Below, piece after piece: positions 43,385 through 51,464 of a DNA stretch of 64,000 bases. The stretch is from Lentzea atacamensis (lineage in GTDB: Bacteria > Actinomycetota > Actinomycetes > Mycobacteriales > Pseudonocardiaceae): NCBI RefSeq assembly GCF_003269295.1, contig NZ_QLTT01000001.1, positions 825,635 to 889,634 on the forward strand, given 5' to 3'. Both the position numbers and the translations under genes were made by a program. The notes beneath the pieces were generated by a model. The model was not told the DNA's origin. It ran no database searches and was given only the letters and a program-made list of their open reading frames with translations. How positions within the stretch are numbered: position 1 is the first letter of the stretch; every line of letters begins with the position of its first letter.

Positions 43385-44296
43385 CTACTTGCCACCGGTC
43401 GTGGCGATCCCCTTGACGAGGTACCGCTGGCCGATGAGGAAGGCGAGGAAGATCGGGATGATCGACACGACGCTCATCGCGAACTGCGAGCCCCACGACG
43501 TGGCGACGGTCGAGTCGACGAACGAGCGCAGGGCGACGGGAACCGTGTACATGTCCGGATCCGTCAGGTAGATCAGCTGGGTGAAGAAGTCGTTCCAGGT
43601 CCAGATGAACGTGAAGATCGTCGTGGTGGCGAGAGCCGGTTTCATCAGCGGCAGGATGATCTGAGCGAAGATCCGCGGGTGACCGCAGCCGTCGATGCGC
43701 GCCGCCTCGTCCAGCTCACGCGGCAGGCCCCGGATGAACTGCACCATCAGGAACACGAAGAACGCGTCCGTGGCGAGGATCTTCGGCACGATCAGCGGCA
43801 GGAACGTGTTCACCCAGCCGACCTGGGAGAACAGCACGTACTGCGGCACGATGATCACGTGGACCGGCAGCATGATCGTGCCGAGCATGATGCCGAACCA
43901 CCAGCGCTTGCCGCTGAAGTGCAGGCGCGCGAACGCGTAGGCCGCCATCGAGCACGACACCAGGTTGCCGATGATGCAGCCCAGCACCAGGACCGCCGAG
44001 TTGAGCAGGTACGTCCCGAACGACGGGGTGAGCGCGTACCAGCCCTCCACGTAGTTCTCGGTCCTGAGGCTGTCGAGGATCAGGCCGGGACTGCGGAAGA
44101 TCTCGTCGCCCGGCCGCAGCGAGCTCACGACCATCCACAGCACCGGGTACAGCATCACGAACCCGATGAGGATCAGGCCGAGGTGCTTGGCCGGCACGAT
44201 CAGGCGCCGCCACACCGAGGTGCGGGCGGCCGGTGGCGGTGTCGCCGGTGGCGCGGAACGCGGGGGCGTCGGGGCCCGGCGCAGGTCAGTCGTCAT
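43385..44296 (-). CDS. ABC importer permease, MalG type (first system)
   Basis: A 303-residue inner-membrane permease with six predicted helices after a basic N-terminus. The coupling-helix (EAA) motif is LDEAARIDGCGHPRIFAQIILPLMKPAL, which contacts the ATPase. It overlaps the preceding permease gene by 11 bases and pairs with it. No ATPase gene is present in the operon, so a shared MsiK-type subunit encoded elsewhere is expected. Confidence 0.93.
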   Translation of the reverse strand: MTTDLRRAPTPPRSAPPATPPPAARTSVWRRLIVPAKHLGLILIGFVMLYPVLWMVVSSLRPGDEIFRSPGLILDSLRTENYVEGWYALTPSFGTYLLNSAVLVLGCIIGNLVSCSMAAYAFARLHFSGKRWWFGIMLGTIMLPVHVIIVPQYVLFSQVGWVNTFLPLIVPKILATDAFFVFLMVQFIRGLPRELDEAARIDGCGHPRIFAQIILPLMKPALATTTIFTFIWTWNDFFTQLIYLTDPDMYTVPVALRSFVDSTVATSWGSQFAMSVVSIIPIFLAFLIGQRYLVKGIATTGGK

Positions 44297-45209
44297 AGAA
44301 CACCCAGTACTTCGCCGCCCAGAAGTTGATCGCGGTGAACGCCGCGATGATCAGGAGCAGGAACCACGCCAGCGCCGACGCGTAACCCATGTCGAACCGG
44401 CTGAAGCCTTGCTGGTACAGGTAGAGCGTGTAGAACATGGTCGAGTCGGACGGTCCGCCCGTGCCGCCGGAGACGACGAACGCCTGTGTGAACGACTGGA
44501 ACGCGTGGATGATCTGCAGCACCAGGTTGAAGAACAGGATCGGCGAGAGCAGCGGCAGGGTGATCCGCCAGAACTGCGACCACTTGCTCGCCCCGTCGAT
44601 CGCGGCGGCCTCGTAGTAGACCGCGGGGATCTGCCGCAACCCGGCCAGAAAGATGATCATCGGTGAACCGAAGGTCCACACGTTCAGCACGATGAGCGTC
44701 GACAGCGCGGTGTCCGGGTCGGAGATCCAGCCCTTGCCCTCGACGCCGAAGAAGCCCAGCACGCGGTTCAGCAGACCCTCGGCACCGAAGATCTGCGTCC
44801 ACAGCACCGCGATCGCCACGCTCGATCCGAGCAGCGAGGGCAGGTAGAACGCCGAGCGGTAGAACGCGAGCCCCCGCAGCCCGCGGTCGAGCAGCAGCGC
44901 CACCCCCAGCGCGCAGGCGAGCTGCAGCGGCACCGACACGAGCACGTAGGTGAACGTGACACCCAGCGCGTTGTGCAACCGCTCGTCGGTGAAGATGCGG
45001 GCGAAGTTGTCGAATCCGATGAACTTCGGCGGCTGGATGAGGTTGTACTTGGTGAACCCCAGGCCGAAGGACGCGAGCACTGGACCGATCGTGATGAAGA
45101 CCAGTCCGGCGAACCAGGGCGCAAGGAACCAGAATGCGGCTTTGTTGTCGCGCTTGCGCACCTGGACGCCACCGTGGCGCAGCTGACGCAGTTCGTCTAA
45201 CGCGCTCAT
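44286..45209 (-). CDS. ABC importer permease, MalF type (first system)
   Basis: A 307-residue permease with six helices and the EAA motif YEAAAIDGASKWSQFWRITLPLLSPI. The start is placed at ATG 45209, which has AGGAG just upstream; a longer TTG frame would run through the operator. It is the first gene of a six-gene operon (two permeases, binding protein, dehydrogenase, PmoA-like, cupin) behind a GGAAAACGCTTTCC site. Confidence 0.92.
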   Translation of the reverse strand: MSALDELRQLRHGGVQVRKRDNKAAFWFLAPWFAGLVFITIGPVLASFGLGFTKYNLIQPPKFIGFDNFARIFTDERLHNALGVTFTYVLVSVPLQLACALGVALLLDRGLRGLAFYRSAFYLPSLLGSSVAIAVLWTQIFGAEGLLNRVLGFFGVEGKGWISDPDTALSTLIVLNVWTFGSPMIIFLAGLRQIPAVYYEAAAIDGASKWSQFWRITLPLLSPILFFNLVLQIIHAFQSFTQAFVVSGGTGGPSDSTMFYTLYLYQQGFSRFDMGYASALAWFLLLIIAAFTAINFWAAKYWVFYDD

Positions 45210-45230
45210 GAACTCCTGACCCCGTCGGCT

Positions 45231-45244
45231 GGAAAACGCTTTCC
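45231..45244. promoter_or_regulatory. LacI-type operator before the first importer operon
   Basis: GGAAAACGCTTTCC has a central CG and is identical to the site before the long PL11. It ends 21 bases before the first permease start. Confidence 0.7.
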
Positions 45245-45284
45245 GGAGTCTGCATCGGGGCATCACGAGCGTCAAGCAAGGCAG

Positions 45285-45299
45285 TCGAACGGCGTCGAA
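45285..45299. repeat. Direct repeats GTCGAACGGC beside the phosphatase terminator
   Basis: Two copies of GTCGAACGGC lie head to tail with a ten-base period, next to the third copy that forms an arm of the adjacent hairpin. They look like duplications of that arm. Confidence 0.5.
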
Positions 45300-45302
45300 C
45301 GG

Positions 45303-45336
45303 CGTTGTCGAACGGAGACCTCCCCGTTCGACAACG
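45303..45336 (-). terminator. Hairpin terminator after the PAP2 phosphatase gene
   Basis: The arms CGTTGTCGAACGG and CCGTTCGACAACG pair over 13 bases around an eight-base loop, 12 bases after the phosphatase stop. Confidence 0.75.
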
Positions 45337-45348
45337 GTCCACTGTGGA

Positions 45349-47232
45349 CTAATCGAGAACGCGCACCGAGAGCCCGCCGGTACGGTACTGCGGCTGCACC
45401 CGGCGTGCGCCGCCGGACACCGTGACGCGAGCGAACCTGCCGAACAGCACCGGTGCGGAGATGACCGGCACCACCGCGCCCGCGGGCACGTCGTCCAGCG
45501 AGATCACCAGCGTGCAGCCGGTGCCGAGGGAGAGCGGGCGCCCGGAGGTCAGCGCGGCGCAGTCGCCCCGTCGCACGGTCACCTCCAGCGTGGTCCCCGA
45601 GCTCTGCCGGTAACCGCGCACGCGGAGCTCTCCGGTCAGCCGGAGGGTTCCCGCGCGCAGTTGCACCTCCCCCTTGCCGAGCGCCGACGGCGAGGCCGCC
45701 ACCAGCGTGCCGCCCTCGATCCGGGTGTCGCCGGTGTAGCTGTTGGCACCGGTCAGCGTCAGCGTGCCGGTACCGCGCTTGACCAGCCCGCCACGACCGC
45801 CGATCGCGTTGTGCCAGGTGTCGGCCGCGTGGAAGCCGCCGCGGTTGGCGTCCAGGTCGACGCGCACGTCCGAGTCGAACGCGCCGAAGCCGTCGGCCGC
45901 GGCGAAGAGGTTCAGCCTGCCCCAGTGCTCCGGCCCGTCGAGCAGCGCGTGCCCGGACGGCAGAGCGGTGGTGCGCAGGACCTCGCGGCGCTGGTTCGCG
46001 GTCAGGTACGGCTGCCGGGTCTCCAACAGCACCTCCGCGCCCTTGGGCACGCTCATCGCGATCCGCCGCCCGGTCCTGGGCAGCCCGTACGTCAGCCGCG
46101 GGGTCACGAGGCGGGCGTTCGCCTCGCGGTCGGCGTACGGGTCGGTGGAGGTGCCCGCGGAGTGCGCGTACTCGAAGACGTCGACGCCGACGTGCTGTCG
46201 GAAGTACTCGGCCGCCTGCGCCCTGGCGGCGGCCTTCAGCGTGGCGTTCGCCGGGTCGGCGAGGGTCGCGGCGGCCAGCGCGGTCGCCAGGATCCGGCCG
46301 CCGATGACGTCCGCCGGCGAGTGCATGCCCGCCACGATTCGCATGTCGGCCAGGTCGAACGCCCTGGTCACGAGCTCCTGGAACCGTTCGGGGATCGCGT
46401 GGGCGAGCGCGAGGCACGCCAGGTGCAGCGCGTTGGTGTGACCGCTCGGGTAGCCGCCGTCCTCGGCCGGCTTCAGGCTGCGCTGGCGCAGCAGTTGCGG
46501 GGCCACCACGACGTCGGTGCGATAGACCGGATAGCCGAACTCGTCGGTCTCACCGGTCGGCACCACCGTGCTCTCCGAGCTCAGCCGCCACGGACGCGGA
46601 TACTGGTAGGCGAACTTCGACGGGTTGCCAGAGGCGAACGGCCCGCGCACCGTGTTGACCAGGGTGACGACCTGCCCCAGCGCGGAGTCCGGTGAACCCG
46701 CGCCGAGCGCCGAGCCCGCCGGCGCGTCCGGCGGCAGCTTCTCGTCCACAGTGGACGGTGGCGTGCCGTCCGGCGCCGACGTGATGCCGGTGACGGCCTT
46801 GGCTCCCGCCTTGTACAGCTCGGCCAGCGGGCCGAGCCCTCCGATGGCGCTGTAGCTCTGGTGCTGACGGTCCACGATGAACGCTCGCTTGGCCTGGTCG
46901 GCGGTCCGCGACCCGGTGATCCGCGCGACGTGGCGGACGTTGGCCTCGAGCACGTTCCGGTTGAGCACGACTCCGTTGTCCCAGGTGCTGCCGGTGCGCC
47001 AGAGGTCCTGCATTCCCGACAGGACACGCACAGCCGCGTTGGTCTCGGGTGTCAGGTTGGCGAGCACGTTGGTGCGGTAGGAGTCGACGAACGGCGCCGC
47101 GCCCGTGGGCAGCTCGGCGGCGTTCGCTTCGAGGGCCCGGTCGAGCGCGGTCGGGCCGATCAGCAGGCCGGCGGACAGCATCGCCGAACGCCGCAGCAGT
47201 GTCCTGCGGTCGAACTCTTCGGCAATGGTCAT
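45349..47232 (-). CDS. Secreted PAP2-superfamily phosphatase with autotransporter-type repeat
   Basis: A 627-residue protein with a twin-arginine-like leader (DRRTLLRRSAMLSAGLL). Residues about 45-390 are a vanadium-haloperoxidase/PAP2 acid phosphatase, with the active-site motifs GGYPSGHTNAL and RIVAGMHSPADVIGG. Near residues 480-545 lies a PATR (autotransporter-associated beta-strand) repeat, GGLVKRGTGTLTLTGANSYTG and IEGGTLVAASPSALG, followed by a beta-rich C-terminus. PATR is best known from Gram-negative autotransporters. Substrate is unknown, and phosphate release during plant-material growth is one guess. A LacI-like site overlaps the start codon and a second lies 100 bases upstream. 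Confidence 0.85.
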   Translation of the reverse strand: MTIAEEFDRRTLLRRSAMLSAGLLIGPTALDRALEANAAELPTGAAPFVDSYRTNVLANLTPETNAAVRVLSGMQDLWRTGSTWDNGVVLNRNVLEANVRHVARITGSRTADQAKRAFIVDRQHQSYSAIGGLGPLAELYKAGAKAVTGITSAPDGTPPSTVDEKLPPDAPAGSALGAGSPDSALGQVVTLVNTVRGPFASGNPSKFAYQYPRPWRLSSESTVVPTGETDEFGYPVYRTDVVVAPQLLRQRSLKPAEDGGYPSGHTNALHLACLALAHAIPERFQELVTRAFDLADMRIVAGMHSPADVIGGRILATALAAATLADPANATLKAAARAQAAEYFRQHVGVDVFEYAHSAGTSTDPYADREANARLVTPRLTYGLPRTGRRIAMSVPKGAEVLLETRQPYLTANQRREVLRTTALPSGHALLDGPEHWGRLNLFAAADGFGAFDSDVRVDLDANRGGFHAADTWHNAIGGRGGLVKRGTGTLTLTGANSYTGDTRIEGGTLVAASPSALGKGEVQLRAGTLRLTGELRVRGYRQSSGTTLEVTVRRGDCAALTSGRPLSLGTGCTLVISLDDVPAGAVVPVISAPVLFGRFARVTVSGGARRVQPQYRTGGLSVRVLD

Positions 47233-47245
47233 GTTAACGCTCCCA
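47232..47245. promoter_or_regulatory. LacI-like hybrid site overlapping the phosphatase start
   Basis: TGTTAACGCTCCCA has a central CG. One half resembles the TGTTAGC arm and the other the TGGGAGC arm of CelR-type boxes. Only four of seven arm positions match. Confidence 0.3.
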
Positions 47246-47331
47246 ACAGTCCTTCACGGACGCGTGTGGCGGCACGGGGATTGTGGTGCAGAATACGCAA
47301 CGAAACGGGACCGTACTCGATACTGGGATGG

Positions 47332-47345
47332 TGTGAGCGTTAACA
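47332..47345. promoter_or_regulatory. LacI-like site 100 bases before the phosphatase
   Basis: TGTGAGCGTTAACA has a central CG, and five of seven arm positions match. Its distance to the proximal site is exactly 100 bases. Confidence 0.35.
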
Positions 47346-47347
47346 GT

Positions 47348-49315
47348 TCACGATGCGGCGATGCGCAGCACCGGCTCACCGCCCACGTCGCCCGCCGGGT
47401 GGCCGACGATCGCCGAGAAGAACGGGGTGCGCACGCGCACGCCGTCCGGGGCCTCCTCGGCCGCCACGTCGAGCGCGACCGGTTCCGGCCCGTAGCAGAG
47501 GACGAAGACGGCTCGCCCGTGCGGCGTGGCGGCGATCGGCCCGGCCAGGACGTGGTTGGTTGCGACAACGCGCCGCCAGCCCGCGTCCGGGTCGCCGTAA
47601 CCCCTCGGGTCGTCGCCGAGCCAGAACGACAGCTGTTCCTGGGTCATGTCCGCGGTGCGCGGGCTGTTGAAGTACGCCGGGCCGTCCGGCGGGTTCTCCA
47701 CGCGCAGTCCGGCGGCCGCGCTGAGCGCGAGCCCGCCCGCGAGCAGCGTTCCGCCGGTGCTGAGAGCGCGCCAGGCGTCACCGAGGTCGAGCTCACCACC
47801 GCCCGGCTCGCTCACCGTCCGGATGCGACGCTGGCGGGAGCCTTCCGCGGTCGCGTAGGGAAGGCCGGCGAGGAAGGCCAGCTCGGCGTTGACCGGCAGC
47901 GTGGCGCGGTCCAGCACCGCGACCAGGAAGAGACGTTCACCGTCGGTGACGTACAGCTGCTGCGCGGAGAGCATGACCTGGTCCCAGGTCACCACGGCCT
48001 TGGTCACCAGCTTGGCACCCAGCCCGCCCTCGGCGGCGTCGCGCACCCGGACGGGGCCGAGCGGCCGCGTGAGCAGCATCGTCCTGCCGTCGGCGTACTG
48101 CACCACCGGCCCGATCCCGTGCTGGTGGTCCACGACGGACTCGATCACCGCGGTCCCGGCGGCATCGATCAAGTAGGGCGTCAGCCGCGCGGTGAGCGAG
48201 ACCGAGACCTGTCCGTGCCGCAGCGAGTAGCGGGTGTGCACAGGGGTCTGCGCCGGCTCGCGGTACCACCGGTTGCCGTCGAGGAAGAACCACACCGTGG
48301 CGAAGGCGAAGTGCCCGCTCGGGACGCCCGGCGTCGAAGCGCAGAAGTAGGCCACCCGCCGGTCGCCGAGGTAGCGGCCCAGCTCGGCCTGGACGCGGCC
48401 GCTGAAGAACCGCAGGCCGAGCATGCCCTCACAGCCGCAGTGCTGCTCGCTGTAGCGGGGCCCGCCGTAGTCGAAGCCGCGGGCCGACAGCCTGGTCTCG
48501 AGGTGCCGCGCGATCTCCTCGCCGTCGTCGAGGAAGCACTGCTCGCCGCTCACCTGGTAGGCCCTCGCCAGGAACGTCAGCGAGATCGGCAGGTAGTTCT
48601 GGTCGTGCCCGGCGCCGTGCTCGACCGGCAGGCGCAGCTCGCGATCGACGACGCGGTTCGCCCTGACCTCGCTGTGGTAGAGGAACATCGCATCGTCCAC
48701 GATGGACTTTTCGGACAACAGCCGCCCCAGCGTCAAACCGGCCACCACGGCACCGATCGCCTGGTTGGCGGTCTGCTGGGGGTTGAACATGCTCGCTTCG
48801 GTCAGCCAGCGCCAGAAGCCGGTCGCCACCTCGGCGAGCCGGGTCCACTGCGTCTCGGTGATCACCTCACGGCCGAACTCCAGCACGTTCACCGCGTGCA
48901 GCAGCGCCCACACGGTGCTCGGCCAGTCTCCGAACGGGTGTTCGCCGGCTTCGAGCACGTAGCGGGCGTACGGCAGGCCGCTGTCCCGCACGAGCAGGAA
49001 CGGCTCACCGGGGTTGTCGGTGCGGAAGACCCGTTCGGCCAGCACGAAGTCCAGGCCGCGCCGGACGGCGTCCACCAGCTCGTGGTCGCGCCGGTCGTCA
49101 CGGTGCCAGGCGAGGCACAGCAGCGACACGACACCCAGCGCCATGTCACCGATGTCATCGACAGCGGCGGGGTCTTCCAGGTTGCCGTCCGGACGCTGGC
49201 GCGCGAGCACGGCGGACACGGCCCTGTCGAGCACCCTCCGCAGTTCGTCGTGGTGGTCGGGCAGGTCGTGCACGCTGGCGTGCTGGCTCGGCAGGTACAC
49301 CGCGGCGGCGGTCAT
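47348..49315 (-). CDS. Large cytoplasmic protein of unknown family, possible alpha-toroid sugar enzyme
   Basis: A 655-residue protein that I do not recognise. There is no signal peptide or membrane segment. Residues about 20-330 look all-helical with repeated aromatic and acidic motifs (IGDMALGVVSLLCLAW, GDWPSTVWALLHAVN, HGAGHDQNYLPISLTFLARAYQ, YSEQHCGCEGMLGLRFFSG). This is what (alpha/alpha)6 toroids of glycosidases and lyases look like. Residues about 340-655 are beta-rich (GQVSVSLTARLTPYLIDAAG, FLVAVLDRATLPVNAELAFLAG), like the beta-sandwich tail of heparinase II/III-type lyases. ATG follows GGAG. It is divergent from the second importer-GH38 operon, so it may process the same sugar. No function is claimed. 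Confidence 0.6.
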   Translation of the reverse strand: MTAAAVYLPSQHASVHDLPDHHDELRRVLDRAVSAVLARQRPDGNLEDPAAVDDIGDMALGVVSLLCLAWHRDDRRDHELVDAVRRGLDFVLAERVFRTDNPGEPFLLVRDSGLPYARYVLEAGEHPFGDWPSTVWALLHAVNVLEFGREVITETQWTRLAEVATGFWRWLTEASMFNPQQTANQAIGAVVAGLTLGRLLSEKSIVDDAMFLYHSEVRANRVVDRELRLPVEHGAGHDQNYLPISLTFLARAYQVSGEQCFLDDGEEIARHLETRLSARGFDYGGPRYSEQHCGCEGMLGLRFFSGRVQAELGRYLGDRRVAYFCASTPGVPSGHFAFATVWFFLDGNRWYREPAQTPVHTRYSLRHGQVSVSLTARLTPYLIDAAGTAVIESVVDHQHGIGPVVQYADGRTMLLTRPLGPVRVRDAAEGGLGAKLVTKAVVTWDQVMLSAQQLYVTDGERLFLVAVLDRATLPVNAELAFLAGLPYATAEGSRQRRIRTVSEPGGGELDLGDAWRALSTGGTLLAGGLALSAAAGLRVENPPDGPAYFNSPRTADMTQEQLSFWLGDDPRGYGDPDAGWRRVVATNHVLAGPIAATPHGRAVFVLCYGPEPVALDVAAEEAPDGVRVRTPFFSAIVGHPAGDVGGEPVLRIAAS

Positions 49316-49517
49316 CGGTACTCCTCGCGGGGCGCTCGCCCAAGATCGTCAGCTGTGGTGGGCGTGCGTGGCCGGAGTGCTTTCCCTCCCCTTCGTTCTC
49401 GTGTGCGACGCGGCTGGGACCCGCCTAGTTGGTTAAAACGTAAACTTGTTCACCCGGTCGGCGTCAAGGCACAACTTGAGCCGATTCCTTGGGGAACAAG
49501 GTTTCCAGAAGTTGTTC

Positions 49518-49546
49518 TTGACAGGCGGACAACCGGTTCCTACAGT
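49518..49546 (+). promoter_or_regulatory. Sigma-70-type promoter for the second importer operon
   Basis: TTGACA and TACAGT are separated by 17 bases. The start of transcription would fall on or just before the adjacent perfect palindrome. Confidence 0.65.
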
Positions 49547-49549
49547 CCC

Positions 49550-49563
49550 GGAAAGCGCTTTCC
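49550..49563. promoter_or_regulatory. Perfect LacI-family operator at the importer promoter
   Basis: GGAAAGCGCTTTCC is a perfect 14-base palindrome with a central CG, starting four bases after the -10 element. A bound repressor would cover the transcription start. Confidence 0.75.
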
Positions 49564-49656
49564 AGCTCCCTGGGACGGACCACTGGAACTGCGCCGTGCG
49601 TGGCATCGGCAACCCGGCCCAACGGTCCAGCGATGACGTCCCAGGAGTGGCACAGA

Positions 49657-50610
49657 ATGTCGGAGAACAGCGGCACCGCCGTGCTCGACCCGCCGGTCAC
49701 CGAACCGCAGGCGGCACCGGTGCGGCGCAAACGCAAGCGGCACAAGCACAACCTCGCGGGCTACGGCTTTCTCGCGCCCTGGCTGATCGGCCTGTTCGCG
49801 TTCACGCTGATCCCGATGGTGTACTCGCTGTACCTGTCGCTGACGAAGTTCAACCTGCTCACGGCTCCACAGTGGATCGGCGTGGAAAACTACACGCGGT
49901 TGTTCTCCGACGAGCGGTACCTGCAGTCCATCAAGGTCACGCTGCTGTACGTGGTGACTTCTGTACCGCTCAAGCTCGCCGCCGCGCTGCTGGTCGCCGT
50001 CGCGCTCAACCGCGGGCTGAAGGCGCTCGGCTTCTACCGGGCGACGTTCTACCTGCCGTCACTGCTGGGCGCGAGCGTCGCGGTCTCGGTGATGTGGCGG
50101 CAGATCTTCTCCCGCGACGGCCTGGTCAACCAGTTCCTCGGGCTGTTCGGCATCCAGGGAGCCGACTGGATCGGTGATCCGCGCTACGCGATGTGGACGC
50201 TGGTGCTGTTGTCCGGCTGGCAGTTCGGCACGCCGATGCTGATCTTCCTGGCCGGGCTCAAGCAGCTGCCGCAGGACCTCTACGAGGCCGCGGCCATCGA
50301 CGGCGCCGGGCGGTTCACGGTGTTCTTCAAGATCACGCTGCCGCTGCTGTCGCCCATGGTCTTCTTCAACCTCGTGCTGGAGACGATCAACGCGTTCCAG
50401 ACGTTCACGCCGGCGTACGTCATCTCCAACGGCCTGGGTGGCCCGATCGACTCCACGCTCCTGTACACGCTTTACCTGTACCTCAAGGGATTCGGCAGCA
50501 TGCAGATGGGCTACGCCTCCGCGATGGCGTGGGTTTTGTTCGCCGTGATCGGACTGTTCACGGCGGTCTACTTCTGGTCGGCCCGCCGGTGGGTGAACTA
50601 TGCCGACTGA
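49657..50610 (+). CDS. ABC importer permease, MalF type (second system)
   Basis: A 317-residue permease with a basic N-terminal tail, six helices and the coupling motif YEAAAIDGAGRFTVFFKITLPLLSPM. The ATG with AGGAG nine bases upstream is preferred over two upstream in-frame starts. It closely resembles the MalF-type gene of the first system (FYRATFYLPSLLGASVAV against FYRSAFYLPSLLGSSVAI), so the two importers are related. It overlaps the next permease by 11 bases. Confidence 0.93.
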   Translation: MSENSGTAVLDPPVTEPQAAPVRRKRKRHKHNLAGYGFLAPWLIGLFAFTLIPMVYSLYLSLTKFNLLTAPQWIGVENYTRLFSDERYLQSIKVTLLYVVTSVPLKLAAALLVAVALNRGLKALGFYRATFYLPSLLGASVAVSVMWRQIFSRDGLVNQFLGLFGIQGADWIGDPRYAMWTLVLLSGWQFGTPMLIFLAGLKQLPQDLYEAAAIDGAGRFTVFFKITLPLLSPMVFFNLVLETINAFQTFTPAYVISNGLGGPIDSTLLYTLYLYLKGFGSMQMGYASAMAWVLFAVIGLFTAVYFWSARRWVNYAD

Positions 50611-51436
50611 AAAGCATCAGAGCCACTGGCGGGCACACGCCCTGCTGCTCGTCGTGCTGGTGGCGATGATCTACCCGATGGTCTGGCTCGTCGGCGCGTC
50701 GTTCAAGCCCGAGAACCAGATCTTCAGCACCATGAACCCGCTGCCGCTGGTCTTCACGTTCGCCAACTACGTCAGCGGCTGGACGGCGACCGGCACGTCG
50801 TTCACCGTCTACCTCGCCAACTCGATGACGGTCTCGATCTGCACCGTCATCGCGAACGTGGCGTCCTGCTCGGTGGCGGCCTATGCGTTTGCGCGCCTGG
50901 ACTTCGCGTTCCGCAGGTTCTGGTTCGCCGTGATGCTCGGCACGATGATGCTGCCGTTCCAGGCGACGCTGATCCCGCAGTACGCGATCTTCTACCAGCT
51001 GAACTGGATCAACACGTTCCTGCCGCTGGTGGTGCCGTACCTGCTCGCCTACGACGCCTTCTTCATCTTCCTGATGGTGCAGTTCATCCGCGGCATCCCG
51101 CGTGAGCTGGACGAGGCGGCGGCACTGGACGGCGCCGGGCACGTTCGGGTGTTCTTCAGCGTCATCCTGCCGCTGCTGAGGCCGGCGCTGCTCACCACGA
51201 CGATCCTCACGTTCATCTGGACGTTCAACGACTTCCTGCGTCAGCTGGTCTACCTGTCCGACCACTCGCGCTACACCGCGCCGCTCGGCCTCAACGCGTT
51301 CGTCGACCGGGCGAGCGGGTCGAGCTACGGCGGCATGCTGGCGATGTCCGTGGTCACGCTCGTGCCCACCGTCGCCGTCTTCCTGATCTCGCAACGCCGC
51401 CTCGTCGAGGGCGTCGCGACCACCGGCATCAAGTAA
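50600..51436 (+). CDS. ABC importer permease, MalG type (second system)
   Basis: A 278-residue permease with six helices and the coupling motif LDEAAALDGAGHVRVFFSVILPLLRPAL. It pairs with the preceding permease and is followed 28 bases later by the binding-protein gene. As in the first system, no ATPase gene is nearby, so a shared subunit is expected. Confidence 0.93.
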   Translation: MPTEKHQSHWRAHALLLVVLVAMIYPMVWLVGASFKPENQIFSTMNPLPLVFTFANYVSGWTATGTSFTVYLANSMTVSICTVIANVASCSVAAYAFARLDFAFRRFWFAVMLGTMMLPFQATLIPQYAIFYQLNWINTFLPLVVPYLLAYDAFFIFLMVQFIRGIPRELDEAAALDGAGHVRVFFSVILPLLRPALLTTTILTFIWTFNDFLRQLVYLSDHSRYTAPLGLNAFVDRASGSSYGGMLAMSVVTLVPTVAVFLISQRRLVEGVATTGIK

Positions 51437-51464
51437 CGCCTTTCACCGCCAAGAAAGGAAACAC

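Larger units (their letters stand above)
49316..49656. other. Divergent regulatory region between the unknown gene and the second importer operon
   Basis: No coding frame here looks real. It holds an AT-richer patch (GGTTAAAACGTAAACTTG near 49434) that could serve the leftward gene, a small inverted repeat CCTTG-GGGAA-CAAGG near 49488, and a promoter with operator for the rightward operon. Confidence 0.7.

Noticed and set aside
45285..45331. Actinobacterial LexA (SOS) box from TCGAAC and GTTCGA halves
   Set aside because: The SOS box needs TCGAAC-N4-GTTCGA. Here the opposed halves are 12 bases apart and are arms of a terminator hairpin. The other clusters have wrong orientation or spacing too.
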